A stretch of DNA of 64,000 nt, taken from assembly GCF_000003195.3 (NCBI RefSeq), contig NC_012879.2, forward strand, positions 23,673,367 through 23,737,366, read 5' to 3'. The DNA comes from Sorghum bicolor. Its lineage: Eukaryota > Streptophyta > Magnoliopsida > Poales > Poaceae. Below are positions 1 through 10,290 of the stretch, one piece after another (the first letter of the stretch is position 1; each line of letters starts with the position of its first letter). The notes beneath the pieces are model-generated. The model worked only from the letters and a program-made list of their open reading frames with translations. It was not told where the DNA came from and ran no database searches. The position numbers and the translations under genes are program-made.

Positions 1-36
1 CGGCAGTACACTCTTGATATCCTGGAGCGAGCTAGG

Positions 37-786
37 ATGACTGACTGCAAGCCCTGCTCCACTCCGGTTGACACACAGGGCAAGATATCAGAGGCCGAGG
101 GCAACCCAGTGACGGATCCCACTACATATCGGAGTCTTGCCGGTGCACTAAAGTATCTCACCTTCACCTTGCCGGACATCACCTATGCAGTTCAGCAGAT
201 CTGTCTCCATATGCATGATCCCCGGGAGCCACACCTCACTGCTCTCAAGCGGATCCTTCGCTACCTCCAAGGCACCGTCGACTTCGGCCTCCTTCACCGG
301 CGGTCGTCCTCCGCCGAGCTCGTCGTCTACACTGACGCCGACTGGGCCAGGTGTCCGGACACTCGGCGCTCCACCTCCGGCTACGCTGTCTTCCTATGCA
401 GCAACCTGGTGTCCTGGTCATCCAAGCGTCCGTCGGTCGTCTCCCGCTCCAGTGCCGAGGCGGAGTACCGCGCTGTTGCTAACGGCGTGGCTGAGGCTTC
501 CTGGCTCCGCTAGCTCGTTGCCGAGCTCCATAGCCCTCTCTCTCGGAGCACGTTGGTCTACTGCGACAACATCAGTGCGGTGTACCTCTCCACCAACCTT
601 GTGCAGCACCAGAGGATCAAGCATGTGGAGATCGATCTACACTTTGTCCGTGATCGGGTCGCCATCGAAGATGTTCGGGTCCTCCACGTCCCGACCACCT
701 CCCAGTTCGCTGACATCTTCACCAAGGGTCTCCCGTCCTCGACCTTCGCCGAGTTTCGCTCCAGCCTCAACATCACCAGTGGCTAG
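37..786 (+). pseudogene. Copia pol 3' end, RNase H domain, one in-frame stop
   Basis: This encodes the C-terminal part of a copia polyprotein: the end of reverse transcriptase (YRSLAGALKYL...LPDITYAVQ) and RNase H, which degrades the RNA strand during reverse transcription. Recognisable motifs are YTDADWARCPDTRRSTSGY, SSAEAEYRAVA, YCDNISAV and the terminal DIFTKGLP block. The frame is open from 37, stops at a TAG at 511-513, and continues in the same frame from 514 to the natural stop at 786. That single stop separates the SAEAEYRA block from the YCDN block, so the copy cannot make an uninterrupted polyprotein without readthrough. Confidence 0.85.
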
Positions 787-879
787 TTGCATCTGCGTCT
801 GTGGGGGGGCTCGTGTGTTGTACTTTTTTTTGTGTTCATCTGCAAACTCCGCTGCGACGGTAGTTTAGACTGCGGGGGG

Positions 880-981
880 TGTTGGAGTATGAGTAGTGTA
901 GGCCCATGAGGCCCATGTATGGCACTATATGGCTGCCCTGTTTAGGATTGGCCCAATTGAATAGAAACCCTAATTCTAACA
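880..981 (+). repeat. Short copia LTR (3' LTR)
   Basis: It begins TGTTGGA and ends TTCTAACA, imperfect inverted termini of the TG...CA type. It follows a polypurine tract (GCGGGGGG, 872-879) placed as expected for a 3' LTR. At 102 bp it is short for copia but within the known range. An internal deletion cannot be excluded without the other LTR. Confidence 0.65.
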
Positions 982-1027
982 CTTATTAACATTATTCAGT
1001 GTCTGTCACACCTGATTCCTTTTATAG

Positions 1028-4000
1028 ACAGGAAAACATTGCAGAAGTCGAAAGAGAGGGACCACAAACGAAATGATGCTTCAATGAGGGGAAATCTTCT
1101 GATTTCTAACTGTAAGATATAATGATGATTGTCTCCCTGTTATTCTATTATATTGGTATTGATGTTGAGAGTTGATTAATGATTAGTGTAGCCTCAGCTT
1201 TGAATTAACTTAGCTAGTTGTTCAATCATCAGCAGGACATTATGCTCCTGGTTTTGGGATTGGAGCTCTCGAAGAGCTTGATGCTGAGGATGAAGATATT
1301 TATGCATCAGGTAATTGAGTTATCTTATCAACCTTGGTACTTCTGGGGATTATGCAATCATATGATGTTTTTCTGTTTAAACCACTCCTTTATGGAATTC
1401 AGTTCTGGCCATGTGATCAATCATATGATACTCAACTAGGGTTCGTTCACACATTTTTTTGTTTCCAGGATCTTGATGTTTCATATTTGTTTTCTGATTG
1501 AAGTCTTTATAAATGCATACTCATGGATACATTGGAGACTTGTTCTTTCATTGTGTAATCATGCTTTCAGGTTGATATATTAACCCTTTATACTTATAAG
1601 TTGGTCCTTTGTACTAACATTTTTTGCTAACATTTTTTGTATTTAGGTTTTGCTTATGAACGAACTGAAGTTGATATTGAGCCTTCAAAAGCAGCCAGTG
1701 ACAGTAATTACAAACTTGATGACAGAAAAAGAGGTTTCTACCTGAACTTTAAGATTGCCTCAAATTCTGAGTACAAACTTGAACGGTAATGCTTCCTCTG
1801 ATTCATACTTTTCATCTTGATGGAGCAGTGTGAGCTAGCTCCAGAAGTCTGGGTTTTGTTTTTAAATTCTACCTTCTTTGTGTTACCCTTTCAAAGCTTT
1901 TAGCTTACCTAATCATGTAACTGTATTGATGCCAAATTTCATTCTTGTCAGTTTAACTGATGGAATATATATGTGAAATTATAATCCCTCCATTTCTGTT
2001 TATAAGGCATGTTTGCATTTCAAGATTCAAACATTGTAATCGTTGACCTCCAACTACTCTAGCAATATAATTGCATTCTTATTTGATTTTTTTTCTTCTC
2101 GAACATGCGGGAGAGCTGTGTATTGTTATATTAAAGAAGAAGAAAAAGGGTAAGAGAAGCCGTACAAACACACATGATACACATAACAAAAAATTCAAGT
2201 TTACATGCGCATCTTTTATCATGTTTGAAATTATTTTGCAGTAATTATGATTTTGCTTGCTATGAATAATAGAAGTGTGATGGGCAGCCAACAGGCTGCC
2301 AGGGCCGATGGGCTGAAAGTTCGGCCCAGTTATCTTTATAAGTTTAGTTATCTTTGTATTTGCAATTTATATTAGTCCCAAAGGGTTATTTAGCAAAAGA
2401 GTGAAGTAGAAGAGACATAAATATCTGTAGACTCTATTGATATAATCAAGCAATGAATTATGAAGAAACAATTCTAGTCTCCCTCATTCTCTCAAGCTCT
2501 TGGCAAAGCATAAGGCCTAGTTATCCCTAAATACCCCCTCAATCTCTCAAGCTCTTGGCAAAGCATAAGCCCTAGTTATCCCTAAATACCCCCTCAATCT
2601 CTCAAGCTCTTGGCAAAGCATAAGGCCTAGTTATCTATACCAAAATACCCTTCACCATAACAAGAAACAAAATTAGTATTAGATTATTTTGGCAACAGCA
2701 CAAAACGCCAAACCATACGTCATAATTTCTATGAAAATTAATTTATCATTGCTGTCGTCGTTGGTGCCATACGAATGTCCCCTGAACCATTTTGAGGTTC
2801 CTCCACCCAGAGTCATAACTGGCACACATACGAAGTATCAAACTTTATAAGTTTTGACCAACAATTATAGTGGCTATATAAATGTATATTGATACAAAAA
2901 TTATACCACTTTGTATCTCAATATCTATATTCACCATTTACTATTTTGCATCAGTATAATAATACAGCAGAAATTTGTGATCAAATATAACTCAGAAGAC
3001 TGTTGTAAATTCATGTAAATTTGGGTGGAGTATTTAAATCGTTACTGCCAAAGATTGATTCATTCAATTGTGTATTGGCTGTATATTTAATAAATTGAAT
3101 GGCATTGCTGCTTTTATCAGATTCCTTCCTCCTGAGATCCCTGATGCTTTTGATGCTCAACACAAATTTCCAACTCCAGTTCAATCTACAGAGAAGTTTT
3201 CTGACTCAGCTCCTCTTGAGGTTCCTCCTCCAGAAGACACTAGCTTGACACTATTGATTGACGGCTGTGCAGCTATGGTTGCACGTTGTGGGAAACATAT
3301 TGAAGATTTCTACAAGGAGAAAAGTAAGACAAACCCGCAGTTCCTTTTCCTTAGTGGAGGAGATGGCTGTGACTATTATATGAGAAAGTTATGGGAGCAT
3401 CAGCAAAAACATATTGGTCAGCAAAGGCATGATTCTGCAAAATCAAAGACTTCTTCTGACAAGTTGACAGCAGAAAATCGTGGGAAAATTCTTGGTGAAA
3501 GGCCCCTTGATAGAACTACTAAACTACATAGCCCATCTCTTTCTGCGAAGGACGCTGTTCAACTGCAATCTAATCTTATTGACACATTTGTCAAGCCAAT
3601 ATCCCTTGTAAGTTATTTCTATTGCACTGGGCTGTTGTTAATATCACATTGGTTATGTCAATGGCTCATTCTCGGTCTGGAAATGGTTTTTTCTTGTTTG
3701 CAAATAGGATGGCCTACCAGAGTCTGAGAAGCCTTTTAGCAATGATCTTGCCAAACAAGTTAGGTTTGAGCAATTTCTTAGAGATAAATATAAGGGAGGT
3801 CTTCGTGCTGCAAATGTTACACCTACAAGTACTATGTCAGAAGCTGATCGTGCTCGAGAAAGGCTTGATTTTGAGGCTGCTGCAGAGGCAATTGAAAAGG
3901 GCAAGGGAAAAAAGGTTATTGATCCTTCGTCAGTGTTCTCTTTGCCTGGAATGAATGAGCAACGTTTTGTAGCGGCAACTCAACCAGAGGTAGATGAGGT

Positions 4001-5909
4001 GACTTTGGTCATTATTGTTATTATTATGTTAAGTCTTCTTCCAAATGTTGACTTCTGGAAAATTTATGAAGAGCTCTGTAGTGATACAAGATGAGAAGCC
4101 CATCTATCCACAAAGGGAACAGTTTGAATGGCGGCCTTCACCAATACTGTGCAAACGTTTTGATATTGTTGACCCTTTCATGGGGAAGGTAAATTGAAAT
4201 ATGAATTTTTATAGCTGACATTACTTCGATACTTCTGATAGTTGCGTGCATATGGATTACATATACTTGCATTACTTAGGTAGATGCATTTCTTGATTTA
4301 TATTTGTGAGAACAGAAGCATCGCTTGATGTCATGCTTCTTCCCACCTGGTCATGCCCGATAATAGCCATTTCCTTAGCTAAAACTGATAATGATAATGT
4401 TAATGTTAAGCCTCTAATTAGAAGAGGACATGGATCTTTTTAGTAGACATTTATATACTACAATACAATATGTGTATTTGTATGCTGTTTCTACTGTATT
4501 CTTTCACTTACGGACTGATTCAAACTTTCATACATTAATTTTGCTTTAATTTAAAGCATATAGCTTCAAGTGGAATTGCATTTTAAATTAGCACTCACAT
4601 GTGCATCTGATCATCCTTCACACATTTGCAGCCAATGCCTGTTCGAAGACCAAGGAGCAAGATGGAAAACCTTATCTTTATGACAGAATCCAATAAAGGA
4701 ACAAAGGATGAAGTTGAGAGCTCGAGTAGGAGTTCACAGCATGCTTCTATGGAAGGGGTAGCAGATGTCGAATCACAGGGAGCTACTAATGACACTGACT
4801 TTGAGCCCAGCAGCTTGCAAAGACCTGTTGATCTTTACAAGGTAAACATATGTCCCGTATTTGGATGTTCTTATCAAAACATGTCTTAGAAGTCAACTGA
4901 GATCAAACAATTGACAAGTTCGGATGCACATTGGGAAATATGTGATGCGTCTCTAAGCTTAAGGATCATTGACCCTGAAAAAAATCTTATGTTCGGAGAA
5001 GCTTAGGCTTCTTTGAATAGGGGCTTAATGTCTTCATCTACTTATCGTTTATTAGAAAATGATTGTAATATGTTTTAGTATTGACAAGTTCATTTATTGT
5101 GGATGCAGGCTATCTTTTCTGATGACTCAGGTGATGATGTGGATGAAATTCTTAGTAATCAACCAGTGGATCCTGTGAAGACAAGTGAAGGTGCTAACAT
5201 GGCTCTCAATCGTCTTGTTGCTGAGGATTTCCTAGAATCATTGGGTAAAGAACTGGGATTAGAGGTCCCACCAGAAAGGCCTCATGTTTCATCTCAACCT
5301 GAAAAACATTTAGCTGCTGGTGCTAGTCTCCCATCCCAGGATGAAAGGATAACAACTGTTCTCACCAAAGTAAAGGAGAATCAGAGCTATATTGGCATGG
5401 TGCAAGTCGGCAATATCAATGAAGATATTCCATTAGCCAGTGCTGAAACCCTTGGCATGAAATATGAGAAGCAGGAGAATAGAACCGAGAAAAACAGGTC
5501 TCTCCCTATGCATCGGCAAAGCCAGAACCATAGTCCAAGGTCTGATTCATCTAGTGAGCGGCATAGGAGTTGGAAAAGGAGATCACATCATCACATCCGG
5601 AATGGAACTCCAGAATCTGAGTCCTCTGGTGAACGTCATAGAAGCAGAAGAAGAAAGAAGTCTCATTCAAGACACAGAAAAGGCAGGAGTAGAAGTCCGG
5701 ATAGTGATTCTCCTAGTGATACCCAACGTGAGAGAAAACGCAAGGAGAAAAGACATCGCCGAACTTACACATCTGATACTGATTCTAGTGATCATGAACA
5801 CATGGAAAGACATAAATCTAGTAGTAGACGATCATCTGACAAAGACAGAAGCAGAAAGCATCCTATACACCACAAGCACAGACGAAGAGATCATGTTAAT
5901 TATTCATGA
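1028..5909 (+). CDS. TGH: TOUGH (TGH)-like G-patch/SURP RNA-processing protein, eight 3' exons
   Basis: Homologue of plant TGH, a nuclear G-patch plus SWAP/SURP protein that in Arabidopsis associates with splicing and the microRNA-processing machinery. Exons inferred from GT-AG sites and phase: 1028-1111, 1233-1310, 1647-1785, 3121-3607, 3708-3998, 4072-4188, 4632-4841, 5109-5909 (TGA). All junctions keep frame. Family landmarks in order: [21 protein letters not shown]; a SURP domain in exon 4 ([20 protein letters not shown] to [13 protein letters not shown]); [79 protein letters not shown]; and a basic RS-like tail. About 735 residues are visible, against roughly 930 in Arabidopsis from memory. 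The missing N-terminus would hold the G-patch. The first visible exon lies just 3' of a copia insertion, so the gene is either long-introned or 5'-truncated. The donor of exon 5 could instead be at 3989. Confidence 0.88.
1982..2090. repeat. Stowaway-like MITE fragment in a TGH intron
   Basis: Starts with TCCCTCCATTTCTGTTTATA, close to the CTCCCTCCGTCCC-type terminus of grass Stowaway (Tc1/mariner-derived) MITEs. No clear matching right end follows before the solo LTR, so this is a partial copy at best. Confidence 0.35.
2276..2662 (+). mobile_element. 387-bp solo LTR in the intron between TGH exons 3 and 4
   Basis: Termini TGTGATGG and CCATAACA are near-perfect inverted repeats. They are flanked by AGAAG (2271-2275) and AGAAA (2663-2667), a 5-bp target duplication with one mismatch. 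No internal domain or second LTR is present, so this is a solo LTR left by recombination. Its 3' part contains a three-copy 55-bp tandem repeat. It sits between two coding exons without disturbing either splice site. Confidence 0.75.
2488..2652 (+). repeat. Tandem repeat, 55 bp x 3, within the solo LTR
   Basis: Three head-to-tail copies of a 55-bp unit containing CTCAAGCTCTTGGCAAAGCA and then CCTAGTTATC. The CAAG anchors are at 2493, 2548 and 2603. Copies one and two differ by very few bases and the third diverges at its end. Confidence 0.85.
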
Positions 5910-6430
5910 ATGGGAACTGCTGGAATATGACTGTACAAATGAGGGAAGATGCAGTGAGCAGCCATTGGTTTTGCAAACCATGGAAAGTTTTTGATGAGAA
6001 CACTGGGAGATATGGAAAAATTGCTCACAGGAAGTGTTCTGTGTATCTTGGCCCTAAGCTTTCTTTGTTGGATTGGTGGAATACCATGCAGCATTGCTGT
6101 ACCAGAAAGCAGTCTATGCTACCTGAATTGCATGTTTCTATCTCTTTTAGTTTCAAATATGCATATTCAATGGACTTTTGTCTCTGCAACATGTGGGCTG
6201 AGCGAACTCAACTGTTCTGAAACTTGCATATATATGGAATGCTCACAATGGGAGGTAGTCTGGAGCTCTGGATGCAGTTTCATGGCAAGGAACTGCAATC
6301 ATATGGTGTTCCTGTATGCAAAACGTTGATCCTGGAAGCTAATGGTTTGATTACAAATCCATGGCGTGCGCAAAACCGCAAGTTGTATGACAGCTATTTT
6401 CTAGTTTTACTTAATTCATATATAGTGTAG
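5910..6430 (+). other. Probable TGH 3' untranslated region
   Basis: Sequence after the TGH stop, without a supported reading frame; the small ORFs here overlap one another and match nothing I recognise. The end of the transcript cannot be fixed by eye. No consensus AATAAA is obvious just upstream of 6430. Confidence 0.4.
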
Positions 6431-6698
6431 TTTTGTTTACACAAGGTAATTAGGTTTTTGAGAATTATTATTCCCCAAAAAAAGGATTTTGAGAATTGTC
6501 AAAGCATAGTGTAGTTGAGCGATTTGGGCCTGGCTGTTCCCAACAGGCTCTACCTTTTCTTATTGGCAGCAAGATTTTGCCATCAAGTGATATGGTAGGG
6601 TAGATTTGATGGTAATGCTTGGTAAGATGATCAGTTCCCCTGCCGAGGCTACACTTTTGCTGTGCCTTTTGCCCGTCCTTGTTTAGTGTATGTAGTTA

Positions 6699-6850
6699 GC
6701 CCCTCTATCCCAAAATAAAAGTATTTCTGTTATTCTCTTAAGTGAAACAGTCCTAACTTCCCAAGTCTGACAAAGTTTACAGTCAAGAATGAAATTTATT
6801 GTTTTTTTTAAATGAGCATCATCAGATAAATTATGAAATGTATTTTCATG
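6699..6850. repeat. Stowaway-like MITE end
   Basis: CCCCTCTATCCCAAAATAAA followed by AGTATTTCT resembles the common grass Stowaway terminus. The right terminus is not recognisable, so it is a decayed or half copy. The surrounding 6430-7430 has no supported gene; it includes a CG/CT microsatellite at 7278-7300. Confidence 0.4.
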
Positions 6851-7433
6851 GTTTAATTATTCGATGCGGTAGAGATATTAGATGATAAAGTACTCTTCTC
6901 TGTAAACATAACTTATGATAGCTTGACATAGGACAATCAGAAGTGCCTATATGTCGAGACATGGTATGGATTAGAAATGTCGGGCATTTCGGGTCAGGAT
7001 AAAATAGCTGATGTAATCGCCTTTTGTCCTTTATTAGCAGTAGTAGCATGTCTATGTTAGATGTTACAACGCCCCGCCTCAGAATTATCGAATTGAGCAC
7101 CAAAAACCGCCCACGGCAAGTCCAAGCGATGATATGCAGATGCTTTCCTTGTATGCATGCGTATCGCGAACCCAATCCAATCCAGATTCTCTGCAGTTGT
7201 TAAGAGAAGTCGCAAGTGACTTTATACATGACCGATGTCATCCATTTGCTATCCAACGGCTGCTGGTCATCTTTGTGCGCGCGCGCGCTCTCTCTCTCAA
7301 TACAAGCCTGCCCACACGAAAACGGCCCAACTGAGGCCCACTTTATGGACGGGAAAAGAACACACACAACACAAGTGAAATTTCACTCATATCTGCCTAT
7401 TATTTGTAGTGTTATTTGGGACCTTAGCGTTTA

Positions 7434-7665
7434 GGCTTTGTGCAGTTTGCGAAATTTTTTGGCTTTGGCTACTATAGCACTTTCGTTTGTATGTGAAAAT
7501 TATTGTCCAATTACAGAGTACCTAGGCTTAAAAGATTTGTCTCGTAAATTATAGACAAACTGTGCAATTAGTTTTTGTTTTTGTCTATATTTAATGCTCC
7601 ATGTATGCGTACAAAGATTCGATGTGATGGAAAATCATGAAAATTTTTGGGAACTAAACAAGGCC
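7434..7665. mobile_element. MITE copy A (Tourist/PIF-Harbinger-like), TSD TTA
   Basis: Termini are GGCTTTGTGCAGTTTGC and GAACTAAACAAGGCC. Flanking TTA occurs at 7431-7433 and 7666-7668. The body carries the family's conserved words TAGCACTTTCGTTTGTAT, TAAAAGATT...CTCGTAAATTA, TATATTTAATGCTCCATG and AAGATTCGATGTGATGG. The 3-bp TTA duplication points to PIF/Harbinger-derived MITEs. No coding capacity. Confidence 0.75.
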
Positions 7666-7704
7666 TTAGTTAAATCCAATAGAATAACCCAACAAGTAAG
7701 TGAT

Positions 7705-7958
7705 GGTTACATTCTATTTTTATCCCTTTTTCTTAATTTTTTAGATTTGGCTACTGTAACACTTTCGTTTGTATTTGATAATTATTGTCTAATCATGAAC
7801 TAATTAGGCTTAAAAGATTCGTCTCGTAGATTACAGATACATTGTTTAATTAGTTATTTTTTATATATATTTAATGCTTCAAGCATATGTCACAAGATTC
7901 GATGTGACGAAGAATCTTAAAAAGGTTTAGGATTTTGGGTGGAACTAAACACGTCCCA
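7705..7958. mobile_element. MITE copy B, same family, decayed left end
   Basis: Shares with copy A the words GTAACACTTTCGTTTGTAT, AAAAGATTCGTCTCGTAGAT and AAGATTCGATGTGACGAAG, and ends GGAACTAAACACGTCCC. The left terminus is degenerate, so the start is approximate. Confidence 0.6.
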
Positions 7959-7988
7959 AGTGAAAATCCTTGTATAGTTATGCTCTAT

Positions 7989-8260
7989 GACCTTTTTAGT
8001 TCCCAAAAGTTTTTCGATTTGGTTACTATAGCATTCTTGTTTGTATTTTGGTGATTATTATCCAATTATGAATTAACTACGCTCAAAAGATTCATCTCGT
8101 AAATTACAGGCAAACTGTGAAATTAGTTTTTATTTTTATCTATATTTAATGCTTTGTGTATGTGCCACAAGATTAATGCTTCATATATGTGCTACAAGAT
8201 TCGATGTGATAGGAAATTTTGAAAAGTTGTTTAGATTTTTGGTTGGAACTAAACAGGGCC
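7989..8260. mobile_element. MITE copy C, same family, with internal duplication
   Basis: Left end ACCTTTTTAGTTCCCAAAAG and right end GGAACTAAACAGGGCC. It is longer than copy A because ATGCTT...ATGTGC(C/T)ACAAGATT is duplicated at about 8150-8205. Third copy of this family within 830 bp. Confidence 0.65.
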
Positions 8261-8665
8261 ATACTGATGGTATTCTGCAATATGTAAAGTGTATGTGTTC
8301 TGTTCTCTATCCACTGAAGTGGACCTCTCGGCCGGGCAAACTAGAACTAGGAGACCAAAGATGACTGGCAGCCGTTCGATTGTGAATGGATGGTATCAAG
8401 CATGCATAAAGTCATATGTGACTTTTGTGAACAATTGTAGAGAATCTAGATCGTCGCAAACCTATCGTGCCATCAAACTTTATTGTTTATTAATTATATG
8501 ACTGTTTTCAGACTTTCCAGCTCAGCGATCAACGTATCACTGTCGTCCATCATCTTGTGCGTTTGGTTCGAGGATGAAGTTGATGAGACATGACAATCCA
8601 TTGATATTAGGATAAGTACATCTACGATGTATGTTTGATTGGATGACAGATTATTTTTCTGCTTA

Positions 8666-8897
8666 GGCCTTGTTTAGTTCCAAAAAATAGTAAAATTTCT
8701 CATCACATCGGATCTTGCGGCACATGCATAAAGCATTAAATATAGACGAAAATAAAAACTAATTGCACAGTTTACATGTAAATCGTGAGATAAATCTTTT
8801 GAGCTTAGTTAGTCCTTGATTGGACAATAATTATCAAATAAAAACAAAATGCTACAGTATCCAAAATCTATTTTTTTTTTTTGAAATGAACAAGGCC
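8666..8897. mobile_element. MITE copy D, inverted relative to A-C, TSD TTA/TTG
   Basis: Starts GGCCTTGTTTAGTTCC and ends GAACAAGGCC, flanked by TTA (8663-8665) and TTG (8898-8900). The internal words are the reverse complement of those in copy A. It may be nested in another element that begins near GTGCGTTTGGTTCGAGG (8558), but I cannot define that element's right end. Confidence 0.7.
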
Positions 8898-10290
8898 TTG
8901 GATGGATGAAAGTAGATAGGACGAGAATAATTAACTAATTATATTCATTATTTAAAATAATAACAACTAATTAGACACTAATAAAATATGCACTAATACT
9001 AAATTTGTCATGATAATCTAATTTCAAATAAAATATGTCAATTAGTACCGCTAATATTCTAATTAGCTCATGAAACATACATAGAATGGTGTCGGCTGGC
9101 TTGCTAATCCCTGCATTTGTTTTGCTCCTCTTTTGAAGTACTCTGTGGGTTTGTGGCACAAGAATTGACAATGGTACCCTGAGTACTGTGCATCCATGGA
9201 ACACTTCAAAGATTCTTGCCTAGCTTGTCGACGATGACAGCAACTGTTTCAAAAAAGGAGCAGCGAGGAGTAGGGCAACGGTGTTAAAATCACAAGGTAC
9301 TCCATTTGTCTTGTTGCTTCCTTTAGACTGTCATAGGGATGAGTGTGCACTCGTATTTATAAGTGTTTATGTCTATAACTGAGTCTCATAAAAAAAGTAG
9401 AGAGAGGTCACTGCCACGCATCGCTTGAATTCAGCCTACAGTCCGAGTAAGTGACGTCAGGTGTGTGTCTTAGGTCAAGTGTTTCGTTTTTCTGATCTAG
9501 TGCTTGCCAGCCTGCCGCACTCTTGGGACTAGGGAGGGAGGACAGACAAGGAGTCTATGATGTCAAGGGTCTGTTTAGTTACCTAGCTCCTTTATAGCCT
9601 AGTTAGGGATCAAGATAGGCTAGTCTAAGATTGTCTCTAGGAAGTTAAGATGGACTTATTTGGTTGTCTACACTATCTAAGCCTAGCTAGTAACTAGTGT
9701 GTTTGGTTGGTTGGTTTAACTTGAATAGACTCACTTCTTCTTTTTGAAGGTAAGTTTACCACCATTGACATAAGTAATCGAGGTGCCGGTAATAGAGAAA
9801 GACGGTACAAAAGGGGATAGGAGGTGCCAACAATAGAATAATGGAGATTGCTAACGAAGATTAATAGATAGGTAAAAGCCTACATCAAGCAAAAATCTTT
9901 GCTTCAAAAGTAGAGAAGCCTAGGAGTGTAAGCATCTAATGCTTAATTATCACTCTAATCTAACCAAGCGCCCAATGGAGGATGCAAGCAACGTGCCCCC
10001 TAACCTCATCACGATTATCATTATAATCTGACCAAGTGCCCTGAGCCCAATGATAGCAGTAAAGCCCATTGACAGTGGATTGACTAAATCCCCTTCAACT
10101 GTAACTTCAGTTTCAGTTTGCAAGTACCCTACTTTAGAGCTCTATACCTCTCTGATCCGAGTTAGACTATAACATCTCGAGTTCTTCTAACACGATTACA
10201 AATAAAAGGGTCAAATCCTTCCTTAGCAAAGGCATCAGAAATGTTCAGGACATGTCTTCGCATTGCTTAAGCCAGGTTGTCATCCCCAAC
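8898..10290. other. Intergenic, no gene recognised; possible DNA-element remnant at 9565-9970
   Basis: I see no supported coding sequence. The stretch at 9565-9970 opens with GGGTCTGTTTAGTTACC and closes near TAACCAAGCGCCC, which could be imperfect termini of a DNA element, but no target duplication is clear. The rest is AT-rich with short ORFs that look random. Confidence 0.3.

Larger units (their letters stand above)
1..981 (+). mobile_element. 3' end of a Ty1/copia LTR retrotransposon
   Basis: The window opens inside a copia element. Read on the + strand it has the end of pol (RNase H), a non-coding tail, a G-rich polypurine tract (872-879) and a short LTR (880-981). The LTR ends directly before intron sequence of the TGH gene, so the element lies in that gene's transcribed region, in the same orientation. 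The 5' part is outside the window, so the target duplication cannot be confirmed; CTTAT at 982-986 is the candidate right copy. Copia is assigned from the RNase H motifs. Confidence 0.85.

Noticed and set aside
185..868. 227-codon + strand ORF rich in Ser/Pro
   Set aside because: Out-of-frame shadow of the copia RNase H reading; low-complexity translation of GC-rich codons.
5464..5994. 176-codon + strand ORF overlapping the TGH last exon
   Set aside because: Shadow frame of the RS-like tail; the TGH frame has the family match and the stop at 5909.
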